DNA from: an uncultured Muribaculaceae bacterium
GTDB taxonomy: Bacteria > Bacteroidota > Bacteroidia > Bacteroidales > Muribaculaceae
Reading direction: 5' to 3'
DNA length: 10,642 nucleotides
NCBI GenBank assembly: GCA_910587475.1
Contig: CAJUMR010000054.1
Coordinates: forward strand, 1-10,642
The notes under the pieces are model-generated. The model ran no database searches, was not told the origin of the DNA, and saw only the letters and a list, made by a program, of their open reading frames with translations. Position numbers and translations under genes: made by a program. Positions 1 to 6,643 of the stretch are shown here, piece by piece (within the stretch, counting starts at the first letter, position 1; each line of letters begins with the position of its first letter).

Positions 1-149
1 CCGGATCAGGAAAGATCAAAAGAAAACATGCGTTCAAGAGCCACATCTTGACCAAGAAAACCAAAAAACAAAAGAGAAATCTGACTCACTTTGGTCTGAT
101 CGCCAAAGTTGATGAAGGCAACGTTAAGGCACTTCTCGGTCTCAAGTAA
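1..149 (+). CDS. rpmI: 50S ribosomal protein L35 (C-terminal part, 5' end outside window)
   Basis: L35 is a small basic protein of the large ribosomal subunit. The window begins inside the gene. Reading from base 3 gives about 48 residues, starting GSGKIKRKHAFKSHILTKK and ending ALLGLK, with a TAA stop at 147-149. The conserved L35 core (G-K-I-K-R-x-x-A-x-x-S-H-I-L-x-K-K, then K-Q-K-R-N-L) is clear. The strongly basic composition fits an RNA-binding ribosomal protein. It is followed by rplT, the standard infC-rpmI-rplT order, so infC is expected just upstream outside the window (inference). The 130-base gap to rplT is longer than is usual for this pair. Confidence 0.95.
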   Translation, partial: GSGKIKRKHAFKSHILTKKTKKQKRNLTHFGLIAKVDEGNVKALLGLK

Positions 150-223
150 TTTGAGCACTGTCAGCTGAAAACGTCATTGATATCAGATTTTAATTCGTGA
201 TTTTATAATTCTTTTTATTAACC

Positions 224-263
224 GAATGTTTAGCTCAAAAAGCGCAATGTGCCGCTAACATTC
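224..263 (+). promoter_or_regulatory. hairpin in the rpmI-rplT leader, possible L20 autoregulatory site
   Basis: GAATGTTTAGC (224-234) pairs with GCTAACATTC (254-263), giving a 10-bp stem with one bulged T. The stem encloses about 19 bases and ends 16 bases before the rplT start codon. The rest of the 150-279 gap is AT-rich and holds no convincing ORF or good promoter match. L20 is known to repress translation of its own operon in E. coli and B. subtilis by binding an mRNA structure that mimics its 23S rRNA site. Whether this stem does the same here is inference. Confidence 0.35.
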
Positions 264-279
264 AAAATCTACAAAGAAA

Positions 280-630
280 ATGCCAAGATCAGTAAACCAC
301 GTAGCATCACGCGCTCGTCGCAAGAAAATCTTAAAACTCACCCGTGGCTACTTCGGTTGCCGTCGTAACGTGTGGACCGTTGCCAAGAACACTTGGGAAA
401 AGGGTCTTACCTACGCTTATCGCGACCGTAAAAACAAAAAACGTAATTTCCGCGCTCTTTGGATTCAGCGTATCAACGCAGCAGCGCGTCTCGAAGACCT
501 CTCTTACAGCAAGCTCATGGGCTTGATCCACAAGAGCGGCATCGAGATCAACCGCAAAGTCCTCGCTGACCTCGCTCTCAACGATCCCGCAGCTTTCAAA
601 GCTATCGTTGAAAAGGTGAAGAACGCGTAA
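280..630 (+). CDS. rplT: 50S ribosomal protein L20
   Basis: L20 binds 23S rRNA early in large-subunit assembly and in some bacteria also represses its own mRNA. The product has 116 residues, the normal family length. The N-terminal extension is rich in Arg and Lys (MPRSVNHVASRARRKKILKL, then a G-Y-F-G-x-R-R-N segment), as expected for the tail that threads into rRNA. The globular part follows, with WIQRINAAAR around residue 60 and the GIEINRKVLADLA motif around 88-100. The ATG at 280 matches the invariant MPRS start of the family. It lies behind rpmI on the same strand, and a strong terminator hairpin follows 20 bases after its stop, so it is probably the last gene of its operon. Confidence 0.98.
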   Translation: MPRSVNHVASRARRKKILKLTRGYFGCRRNVWTVAKNTWEKGLTYAYRDRKNKKRNFRALWIQRINAAARLEDLSYSKLMGLIHKSGIEINRKVLADLALNDPAAFKAIVEKVKNA

Positions 631-650
631 AGCAAACTGCTTACAGCATT

Positions 651-692
651 AAACAACAAAGCCGGTGACAATCGTCATCGGCTTTGTTGTTT
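651..692 (+). terminator. terminator hairpin after rplT
   Basis: AAACAACAAAGCCG (651-664) is perfectly complementary to CGGCTTTGTTGTTT (679-692). The stem can extend inward with GTGAC/GTCAT (one G-U pair), giving about 19 bp around an AATC loop. The 3' arm and following bases are T-rich, though without an unbroken T-run. The hairpin lies between convergent genes (rplT and the Crp-like gene), so it may stop transcription from both sides. Confidence 0.8.
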
Positions 693-724
693 GTAGTTTG
701 TTGTTAGTTTGAGGTGTATTGAGC

Positions 725-1300
725 TTAGTCGTGATTGCCGCTGTTTTTGCGCAGGCGGCTCAGATGGGTAGGAGTGATGTTGAGAAACGATGCGATATCC
801 TTGAGCGAGTACAAAGAGAAAAGGTCGGGATGACGCATTACAAGGTCGCTGTATCGTTGTTGCGGACTTGCGCAGTATAAATCTATATATCGGTCGTAAA
901 CAGTCGAAAATACAGCTTCAATAGTTCGATTGTAGATGGCTTCGACAGACTCGTCTGTTTTGATAAGCTTAATGAGATCTTTTGTCGGGTAGCAATAGAT
1001 GTCGCAACCCGTCTCGACGATGATCGAAACTTTTGCCGGCAAATCGGACAATGAAAACAGCAGATCTGCCACAAAACCGCCTTCGAAAACCATTCCGACG
1101 ACATGCTCGGTTCCATCGGCTGAATAAGCCACATATTTTAGTGTGCCGGATCGAATGAAGCCTATATAGCGTGCGACATCTCCGACATGCACAAATTCCT
1201 CTCCGCGGTCGTAATGGCGAAGCGCCCCTTCGTTGATACAAAGATCACGCCAGAAGTCCGGTTCGATATGTTGTATATATGTGTTGAAGTTTTCGATCAT
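725..1300 (-). CDS. Crp/Fnr-family transcriptional regulator
   Basis: The predicted cytoplasmic DNA-binding regulator has 191 residues, near the usual Bacteroidota length for this family. Residues about 25-115 form a cyclic-nucleotide-binding-type beta roll (Y-D-R-G-E-E-F-V-H-V-G-D near 30-41; G-F-I-R-S-G-T-L-K near 47-55). A dimerisation helix follows around 116-145. A C-terminal helix-turn-helix spans about 164-185 (SLKDIASFLNITPTHLSRLRK). The phosphate-binding cassette typical of cAMP-binding Crp (G-E-x-x-G, then R-[ST]-A) is not preserved: the matching stretch reads F-E-G-G-F-V then L-P-A-K-V-S. cAMP is therefore unlikely to be the ligand (inference). No Fnr-type cysteine cluster is evident. 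It starts 28 bases after the methyltransferase gene on the same strand and is probably co-transcribed with it. Targets cannot be told from the sequence. Confidence 0.88.
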   Translation of the reverse strand: MIENFNTYIQHIEPDFWRDLCINEGALRHYDRGEEFVHVGDVARYIGFIRSGTLKYVAYSADGTEHVVGMVFEGGFVADLLFSLSDLPAKVSIIVETGCDIYCYPTKDLIKLIKTDESVEAIYNRTIEAVFSTVYDRYIDLYCASPQQRYSDLVMRHPDLFSLYSLKDIASFLNITPTHLSRLRKNSGNHD

Positions 1301-1328
1301 AAATTTATTTCTGCGGTGTGGTGTGAGC

Positions 1329-2546
1329 TTATAGTTTGGCGAGCACTATCAGATGGCGTCTGTCCGAACTGTCGGTGACTCCGATCACACGCTTGTCGCC
1401 TCCGTCTTTCACTCCGAGCTTGCTCCTTAGCGCTTCAGCGCTTATGCCGAAATTGCGTGCGGCTACATTGATCACCGGATAATCGCGTTTGAATCGCTTG
1501 AGATTACTTGAACTGTAATCGATGACAGCTTCCACTTTGAATATATTTCCGGGAAATGATGAATCAAGCTTATCTGAGTGATACAAGCGGCTGTTGGGAT
1601 GGATCGCATCGAGTTCATAACGCGAAGCGAGCAGTCTGTTGGCCCCAAGTTTCATTATAGACGGGTAGGGCTCATAGAAAAAGTCTCCACGCGACGGGAG
1701 TGTGTATGCCGGTATAGCACACGAGGCTTCTTCCGAGGCTGTGTATCGGAATTCGGCTTCACCTTGCGGCAGGAGGGTGATGCCCTCGATGATGGTCTGC
1801 GAGTCGGTAGAGCCTGTTCCGAAATCTTTTACAGCGATCAGCTCCTTGCATTCAGTCGGATTTCCAAGAGAGATGATTTTAGTGCATCCTCCAAGTGTCG
1901 AAACTGTGTGGCTTATATCGAGCATAGGCGACATTTTCACAATCAATCGCCGGCATATCCGCTCAAGATCCGGCAGCATCGCCACTACGTCGGGTTCGCA
2001 GTCTGCGAGCGAGTAGACGCGCGAACCGTCATCGCTTCGGCGGGCAGGATCGATAAATGCCGTGCCATATCTTTCGACTGTATCTCGGCTGACGATCTCA
2101 CGACAATCGCCGCAGATCACGTCGAGACGATCGCAATGCGATTGCGCGGCATTGTAGCGCAGGGCATCGGCAAGAGCTTCTGAACGCTCCACAGCGGTCG
2201 CAGAGCTGCACTTAGGGGCACAATGCATCACATCTATACCGAGGCCCGAAGTCAGGTCGATAAGAGGCTCATTTTCTCTCACCAGCGTGGCATGGTAAGC
2301 CGCAAGCCGATCTGATGTCGATTGCTCGCCGGAGAGTTTTGACGGGAAATAGAACCGTGGCGTGCGGTCAAGCGTCACCTGCAGTTTCTTGCCAAAACGC
2401 CGGCGACATTCGATCTGACGTATGGCTGCGTCGTAGTCGATGCCGTCATTGACTTTAGCATATTTGAGTCTCAATCTGATAGGGTCGTCAGAGATATGGG
2501 CGTCCACCCAGTCCCAGAATCTGTTGTCGAGAGCATCGGTTGTCAT
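1329..2546 (-). CDS. class I SAM-dependent methyltransferase with THUMP-like C-terminal domain (PG_1098 type)
   Basis: The 405-residue cytoplasmic protein is predicted to transfer a methyl group from S-adenosylmethionine. The target is unknown; nucleic acid is a guess from the domain make-up. An N-terminal helical and ferredoxin-like part (about 1-90) leads into the Rossmann methyltransferase core. Motif I is DLTSGLGID (97-105), the acidic end of motif II is V-E-R (119-121), and the motif IV region is FIDPARR (164-170), in the position of the D/N-P-P-Y loop of base methyltransferases. The last 80 or so residues, with D-Y-P-V-I-N-V-A-A-R-N-F-G and a terminal HLIVLAKL strand, resemble the THUMP-like domain found at the C-terminus of this family. 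The start at 2546 is the only sensible one, since the next Met is at residue 107. It precedes the Crp-like gene. Its start is only 11 bases past the T-run of the pgk terminator, so its own promoter is not obvious. Confidence 0.85.
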   Translation of the reverse strand: MTTDALDNRFWDWVDAHISDDPIRLRLKYAKVNDGIDYDAAIRQIECRRRFGKKLQVTLDRTPRFYFPSKLSGEQSTSDRLAAYHATLVRENEPLIDLTSGLGIDVMHCAPKCSSATAVERSEALADALRYNAAQSHCDRLDVICGDCREIVSRDTVERYGTAFIDPARRSDDGSRVYSLADCEPDVVAMLPDLERICRRLIVKMSPMLDISHTVSTLGGCTKIISLGNPTECKELIAVKDFGTGSTDSQTIIEGITLLPQGEAEFRYTASEEASCAIPAYTLPSRGDFFYEPYPSIMKLGANRLLASRYELDAIHPNSRLYHSDKLDSSFPGNIFKVEAVIDYSSSNLKRFKRDYPVINVAARNFGISAEALRSKLGVKDGGDKRVIGVTDSSDRRHLIVLAKL

Positions 2547-2557
2547 AGATCACGAAT

Positions 2558-2591
2558 AAAAAATCTTGGGATCTCAGCGAGATCCCAAGAT
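2558..2591 (-). terminator. intrinsic terminator of pgk
   Basis: On the minus strand a perfect 13-bp stem, ATCTTGGGATCTC (2563-2575 as written on plus) with GAGATCCCAAGAT (2579-2591), closes over a 3-base loop. A run of six T follows on the transcript side (plus-strand A-run 2558-2563, its last base shared with the stem). This is a standard Rho-independent terminator placed 33 bases after the pgk stop codon. It sits directly upstream of the methyltransferase start. Confidence 0.9.
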
Positions 2592-2624
2592 CTTATCTAT
2601 TTAAATATAGCAGGAGACTATTGA

Positions 2625-3872
2625 TTAGCCTTTGATTGCAGCCACACCGGGAAGCACTTTGCCTTCGATTGCTTCGAGGAGTGCGCCGCCACCGGTTGAA
2701 ACGTAAGATACCTGGTCAGCAACGCCGAACTTGTTGACACATGCTACAGAGTCACCGCCACCGACGAGCGAGAATGCACCTTCTTTGGTTGCTTCAACGA
2801 CTGCGTCTGCGATAGCGCGGCTACCTGCTGTGAAGTTATCGAATTCGAATACGCCGGCAGGGCCGTTCCAAAGGATAGTCTTCGAGCCTTTGATTGTGTT
2901 GGCGAAGAGCTTGCGGGTTTCAGGACCTGCGTCGAGACCTTCCCATCCTTCGGGGATATCCATCACAGAGCAAACCATTGTGTTGGCATCGTTGCTGTAA
3001 GCGTCAGCTGCTACGCAGTCTGTGCCGAGAACGAGATTGACACCCTTTTCCTGTGCTTTGCGGATGATGTCGAGAGCGAGATCGAGTTTGTCATTCTCGC
3101 AGATCGAGAGACCTACGTTGCCACCTTTGGCTTTAGCGAAAGTATAAGTCATGCCGCCGCAGAGGATGAGGTTGTCAACCTTGTCCATGAGGTTCTCGAT
3201 GATGCCGATTTTGGTCGACACTTTCGAGCCGCCCATGATTGCGGTGAACGGACGGTTGATGTTGCTGAGGATGTTGTCAACAGCCTTAACTTCCTTTTCC
3301 ATAAGATAGCCGAGCATCTTGTGGTCGTCGTCGAAGTAGTCGGCAACTACGGCTGTCGATGCGTGGCGGCGGTGAGCTGTGCCGAATGCATCGTTTACAT
3401 AGACATCAGCATAGCTTGCGAGTTTCTTTGCGAAGTCTTTCTGACGTTCTTTCATTTCTTTCTTGGCTGCGTCGTAAGCCGGATCTTCTTTGTCGATGCC
3501 TACGGGCTTGCCTTCTTCTTCAGCGTGGAAGCGGAGGTTTTCGAGAAGGAGAACCTGACCGGGCTTCAATGCTTCTGCGGCTGCGGTAGCATCGGCTGCG
3601 TCGGCAGCAAATTCAACTTCTGTGCCAAGTGCTTTGGCAACTGCGTCCTTGATCTGAGCGAGCGACATTTTGGGGTTCACTTTGCCTTTGGGTTTGCCCA
3701 TGTGCGACATGATGATGAGTGCACCGCCGTCATTGAGGATTTTCTTGAGGGTGGGGAGGGCACCGCGGATACGGGTGTCATCGGTGATGTTGCCGTTTTC
3801 GTCCAGAGGCACATTGAAGTCTACGCGTACGATGGCTTTTTTGCCTGCGAAGTTAAAATTGTCGATAGTCAT
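2625..3872 (-). CDS. pgk: phosphoglycerate kinase
   Basis: This cytoplasmic glycolytic enzyme transfers phosphate from 1,3-bisphosphoglycerate to ADP, making ATP and 3-phosphoglycerate. The product has 415 residues, normal for bacteria. N-terminal substrate domain: VRVDFNVPLDENG near 15-27, the substrate-binding Arg in D-D-T-R-I-R, SHMGKPKG, LLLENLRFH, and VNDAFGTAHRRHAST. C-terminal nucleotide domain: MGGSKVSTKIG, LILCGGMTYTF, WNGPAGVFEF, LVGGGDSVACV, and YVSTGGGALLE. All expected motifs are intact. The frame is open upstream to 3950, but homology begins at MTIDNF and the promoter -7 box lies at 3928-3935, so the ATG at 3870-3872 is the start. It has its own promoter and terminator and appears to be transcribed alone, downstream of pyrF. 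Confidence 0.97.
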   Translation of the reverse strand: MTIDNFNFAGKKAIVRVDFNVPLDENGNITDDTRIRGALPTLKKILNDGGALIIMSHMGKPKGKVNPKMSLAQIKDAVAKALGTEVEFAADAADATAAAEALKPGQVLLLENLRFHAEEEGKPVGIDKEDPAYDAAKKEMKERQKDFAKKLASYADVYVNDAFGTAHRRHASTAVVADYFDDDHKMLGYLMEKEVKAVDNILSNINRPFTAIMGGSKVSTKIGIIENLMDKVDNLILCGGMTYTFAKAKGGNVGLSICENDKLDLALDIIRKAQEKGVNLVLGTDCVAADAYSNDANTMVCSVMDIPEGWEGLDAGPETRKLFANTIKGSKTILWNGPAGVFEFDNFTAGSRAIADAVVEATKEGAFSLVGGGDSVACVNKFGVADQVSYVSTGGGALLEAIEGKVLPGVAAIKG

Positions 3873-3927
3873 TTTTGTTATGTTTATTAGAGCGTTATGA
3901 TAATTTTGTTGTTTGTCTTTTGATGTG

Positions 3928-3935
3928 CAAAGATA
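3928..3935 (-). promoter_or_regulatory. promoter -7 box for pgk (Bacteroidota type)
   Basis: On the minus strand TATCTTTG is a perfect match to the Bacteroidota -7 consensus TAnnTTTG. It lies 55 bases upstream of the pgk ATG and predicts a start point near 3921 and a leader of about 50 bases. The TTG expected about 19 bases upstream is absent. That position lies inside the inverted repeat at 3946-3968. Confidence 0.7.
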
Positions 3936-3945
3936 ATCAATTATT

Positions 3946-3968
3946 GTCACACATCGACATGTTGTGAC
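3946..3968. repeat. 23-base inverted repeat between pyrF and pgk
   Basis: GTCACA (3946-3951) pairs with TGTGAC (3963-3968). CAT/ATG inside continues the stem to 9 bp with one bulged base and a 4-base loop. The repeat abuts the pyrF stop codon (3969-3971) and covers the place where the -33 element of the pgk promoter should be. It could be a weak terminator hairpin for the pyrF transcript, or a protein-binding operator acting on pgk. No T-run follows, which weakens the terminator reading. Confidence 0.5.
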
Positions 3969-4799
3969 TTAAATGATGTTATGCTGAGCCAACAATTCTT
4001 TCATCTGATCTGCGAGCTTCGCAGCCTCGCGTCCTGCAGCTTCTGCAAAATCTTCGCCTTTGGATGCATAGATGATGCCGCGCGAACTGTTGACTATAAG
4101 GCCGCATTCGTCGATCATGCCGTATTTGGCCACTTCTTCGAGGCTTCCGCCTTGTGCGCCGACTCCAGGCACGAGAAGGAAGCTGCGTGGAGCCACAGCC
4201 CTGATGTCCTTGAACATTTCGCCGCGTGTGGCACCGACGACATACATCATGTTGACCGGCGAACCCCAGCGGCTTGATTTTTTGATTACGTCCTCAAACA
4301 CACGGTGTCCGTACTTGTCCTCGATCATCTGGAAATCCTTGCTGCCGGGATTTGAGGTCAGGGCAAGTAATATCACCCATTTTCCTTCATAGCCGAGAAA
4401 TGGTGTGACGCTGTCTTCGCCCATATAAGGCGCTACGGTCAGAGCGTCGACATCGAGGTGTTCGAAAAAGCTGCGGGCATAGAGTCCGGCTGTGTTGCCT
4501 ATGTCGCCGCGCTTTGCATCGGCAATTATGAACTGGTCGGGATAATTTGCACGGAGATATTTCACAGTCTTTTCAAGCGAGATCCATCCTTGAGCTCCGG
4601 CGCTTTCATAGAATGCGAGGTTAGGCTTGTAAGCGATTGCATAGGGCGCTGTGGCGTCGATGATCGCTTTGTTGAATGCGAAGATCGGATCTTCTTCGGC
4701 CAACAGATGTTCGGGTATCTTTTTCAGGTCGGTGTCGAGACCCACGCAGAGAAACGATCCTTTGCGGCAAATATTCTCAAAAAGTTCTGTTCTTTTCAT
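3969..4799 (-). CDS. pyrF: orotidine 5'-phosphate decarboxylase
   Basis: This enzyme catalyses the last step of de novo UMP synthesis, decarboxylating OMP to UMP in the cytoplasm. The product has 276 residues, the size of the longer (type 2) form of the family. Visible motifs: FLCVGLDTDLKKIP (16-29) at the first beta strand, the catalytic DAKRGDIGNTA (94-104, with Lys96), LALTSNPGS (145-153), the phosphate-gripping PGVGAQGG (211-218), and VNSSRGIIYAS (236-246). All key residues are present. The start at 4799 fits the family (MKRTELFENI). It lies 36 bases after the DUF4153 gene with no promoter evident in between, so it is probably the last gene of a prfA-DUF4153-pyrF transcript. Confidence 0.97.
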   Translation of the reverse strand: MKRTELFENICRKGSFLCVGLDTDLKKIPEHLLAEEDPIFAFNKAIIDATAPYAIAYKPNLAFYESAGAQGWISLEKTVKYLRANYPDQFIIADAKRGDIGNTAGLYARSFFEHLDVDALTVAPYMGEDSVTPFLGYEGKWVILLALTSNPGSKDFQMIEDKYGHRVFEDVIKKSSRWGSPVNMMYVVGATRGEMFKDIRAVAPRSFLLVPGVGAQGGSLEEVAKYGMIDECGLIVNSSRGIIYASKGEDFAEAAGREAAKLADQMKELLAQHNII

Positions 4800-4835
4800 T
4801 TTTCGGTTAATTATCTGAATTGTTGTTAATTGGTT

Positions 4836-6623
4836 CTATTTGGTAAAAAGATAGCCTTTGACGGTCAGTTGATCTATGTATCCATCTTTGTCAAAAGTAT
4901 TCTTGTCTACTGTAAAATTAAGCGTTGTGATCACCAAAAGACTGTCGGCCCGATTGAGTTCAATCGTTATAGGATGCTGCGGGCTGTCGGGGTTGAGTTT
5001 TATGATGCTGTCAATGTCGAGTGTAATGGAAGAGCCTTCAATGTCGACTGTCAATGTTTTGTCATCATTCAACTTTGGTGTCCCGTGGTAGCTCGACAAG
5101 TATCTTGTGGTGGTGTAGCCTGACGGTATGGTGCATACATCGTCGTCAGACAGCGAAAGCGTTGTGTGTCTTACAATTCTCTCCTGTCGAGGCTCTTCAA
5201 ACAACGGATCAAGGCGGCCATAAGATGATGATTTGATCTTGAAGTCAACTATGTCTTCAGTCAAGCTATGGTCTTCCGGGTCATCGAGATAGATCAGTTT
5301 CGAGCGCACATCGGCCGCCTGAATACTGTCCATCCTGTTTATAGTTTTTTCGTAGTCGTTGTGCGACAGTGGATACTGAGCCTTGTCGACACCGGCGCTC
5401 TCCAGATTGCTGAATACGGCGGAACGCATGTAGTCTTGCACAAGCGAAGTGTAATTCAATCCGGGAAGGATTGATGTCAGCAGAAATACTATGGCAAATG
5501 ACAGGGCTACGATGTTGGTGTTGCGCGATCGGGTGACAAACAGATAGATAGCTGTGGCATAGGCCCAGATATTGAATGTCACGACATAAAGACGCGCAAC
5601 TGTCATGCCGTACTGGTCAATGCGTTCAAATATAGCCACGCTCATCATCACAAGAAGCGGCAATATCACGAGCGGCAGATCGCGCATAGCCGCTTGGATC
5701 AGTCTGTCCTTTTCATTTTCAATAGACTTCAGTAAGAATAGTAGCAGATATACAGCCGCTGTAAGGGCTGTCACCATCAGACATATTTCACCCTTGGGCA
5801 TAGAGCCTGCTGCCAGGATTTTAAATCCGTAGATATATAAAATCAGTGTATAGATTAGTGTCAGGGGTAAAAGTATGAACTTTATCAGTCCGACTACAAA
5901 TTTTATGGGACGTTGAGTGGTTGAACTCATGATGGTCTCGCTCAGTGTTGGGACACTGCCGATAAAAATCAACATGCTCAGACCGCCTGAAAATATTAAC
6001 AGAGTCGACAGATAAAACTTAAAGTCGATATTGCCAAACAGCAGTGATATCGTTCCGTAAATGATGCCTGTTGCAATGGCCAGGACTGCCGATATTATTC
6101 CGGCTTTTATGGCATTGCCAAACTGGTTGAAGCTGAACAGAAGATTGTATTTCTGCGATTTTTTGTCGAATTTCGGAATGAACAATATCGATACGATAAG
6201 AGCGGTGTCTATAGCCAGACGCCCGACCTGTTCGCTGTCGCTGAAGTTCTTTAAACAGAATAATATATAGATAAAATCAGCCAGCAGCAGAAGATTTGCG
6301 AAAATCAGAGCTGCACGACGTTTTGTTTTTTGGCCGTATTGCTCGCACCACAGAGTGACAGCAAGTGTCAGTAGTATGCCATTGCCTGTGAGAAACCATA
6401 AGGCCGGCCTAAGGTTCTGTAGCGTCGCAGGTGCGTCGTCAAACCAGTCATAGCACCAGCAGTCGGTCACACCCCAGATGACAAATGCAGCGAGATAGCA
6501 TAGTGTCACGGGAAAACGTTCGACGCTGTTGAAGAATGCTTCTGTTACAAAACGAAACGACCGTTTCTTTTGTTGGCGACGTTCGTAATCACCGGGATGG
6601 AAGTCAGGAGGAGTAGGGTTCAT
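4836..6623 (-). CDS. DUF4153 family multi-pass membrane protein
   Basis: The function is unknown. The 595-residue protein is an integral membrane protein with about 11 hydrophobic segments: roughly 36-58, 74-93, 104-124, 136-150, 174-197, 204-224, 243-267, 282-299, 315-333, 344-364 and 371-388. A basic, soluble N-terminus (R-R-Q-Q-K-K-R) precedes them. The last 200 residues are hydrophilic and rich in beta-strand-like and acidic stretches, forming a separate soluble domain. A long, polytopic, N-terminally heavy layout matches DUF4153 proteins of Bacteroidota; I assign the family from memory of its pattern, not from a catalytic motif. It lies 20 bases after prfA and 36 bases before pyrF on the same strand, so it is probably co-transcribed with them. 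Nothing links it mechanistically to translation or pyrimidines. Confidence 0.7.
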   Translation of the reverse strand: MNPTPPDFHPGDYERRQQKKRSFRFVTEAFFNSVERFPVTLCYLAAFVIWGVTDCWCYDWFDDAPATLQNLRPALWFLTGNGILLTLAVTLWCEQYGQKTKRRAALIFANLLLLADFIYILFCLKNFSDSEQVGRLAIDTALIVSILFIPKFDKKSQKYNLLFSFNQFGNAIKAGIISAVLAIATGIIYGTISLLFGNIDFKFYLSTLLIFSGGLSMLIFIGSVPTLSETIMSSTTQRPIKFVVGLIKFILLPLTLIYTLILYIYGFKILAAGSMPKGEICLMVTALTAAVYLLLFLLKSIENEKDRLIQAAMRDLPLVILPLLVMMSVAIFERIDQYGMTVARLYVVTFNIWAYATAIYLFVTRSRNTNIVALSFAIVFLLTSILPGLNYTSLVQDYMRSAVFSNLESAGVDKAQYPLSHNDYEKTINRMDSIQAADVRSKLIYLDDPEDHSLTEDIVDFKIKSSSYGRLDPLFEEPRQERIVRHTTLSLSDDDVCTIPSGYTTTRYLSSYHGTPKLNDDKTLTVDIEGSSITLDIDSIIKLNPDSPQHPITIELNRADSLLVITTLNFTVDKNTFDKDGYIDQLTVKGYLFTK

Positions 6624-6643
6624 GATGCTATTATGATTAAGGT

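Noticed and set aside
1578..2183. Open plus-strand frame of 201 codons opposite the methyltransferase
   Set aside because: Antisense shadow; the minus-strand frame carries the clear SAM-binding motifs.
3321..3890. Open plus-strand frame of 189 codons opposite pgk
   Set aside because: Antisense to conserved pgk sequence. The odd Phe/Val/Cys-rich product has no family likeness, and no promoter is evident.
3873..3950. Upstream extension of pgk to an ATG at 3950
   Set aside because: The extra 26 residues are not Pgk-like, and this start would lie upstream of the -7 promoter box at 3928-3935.
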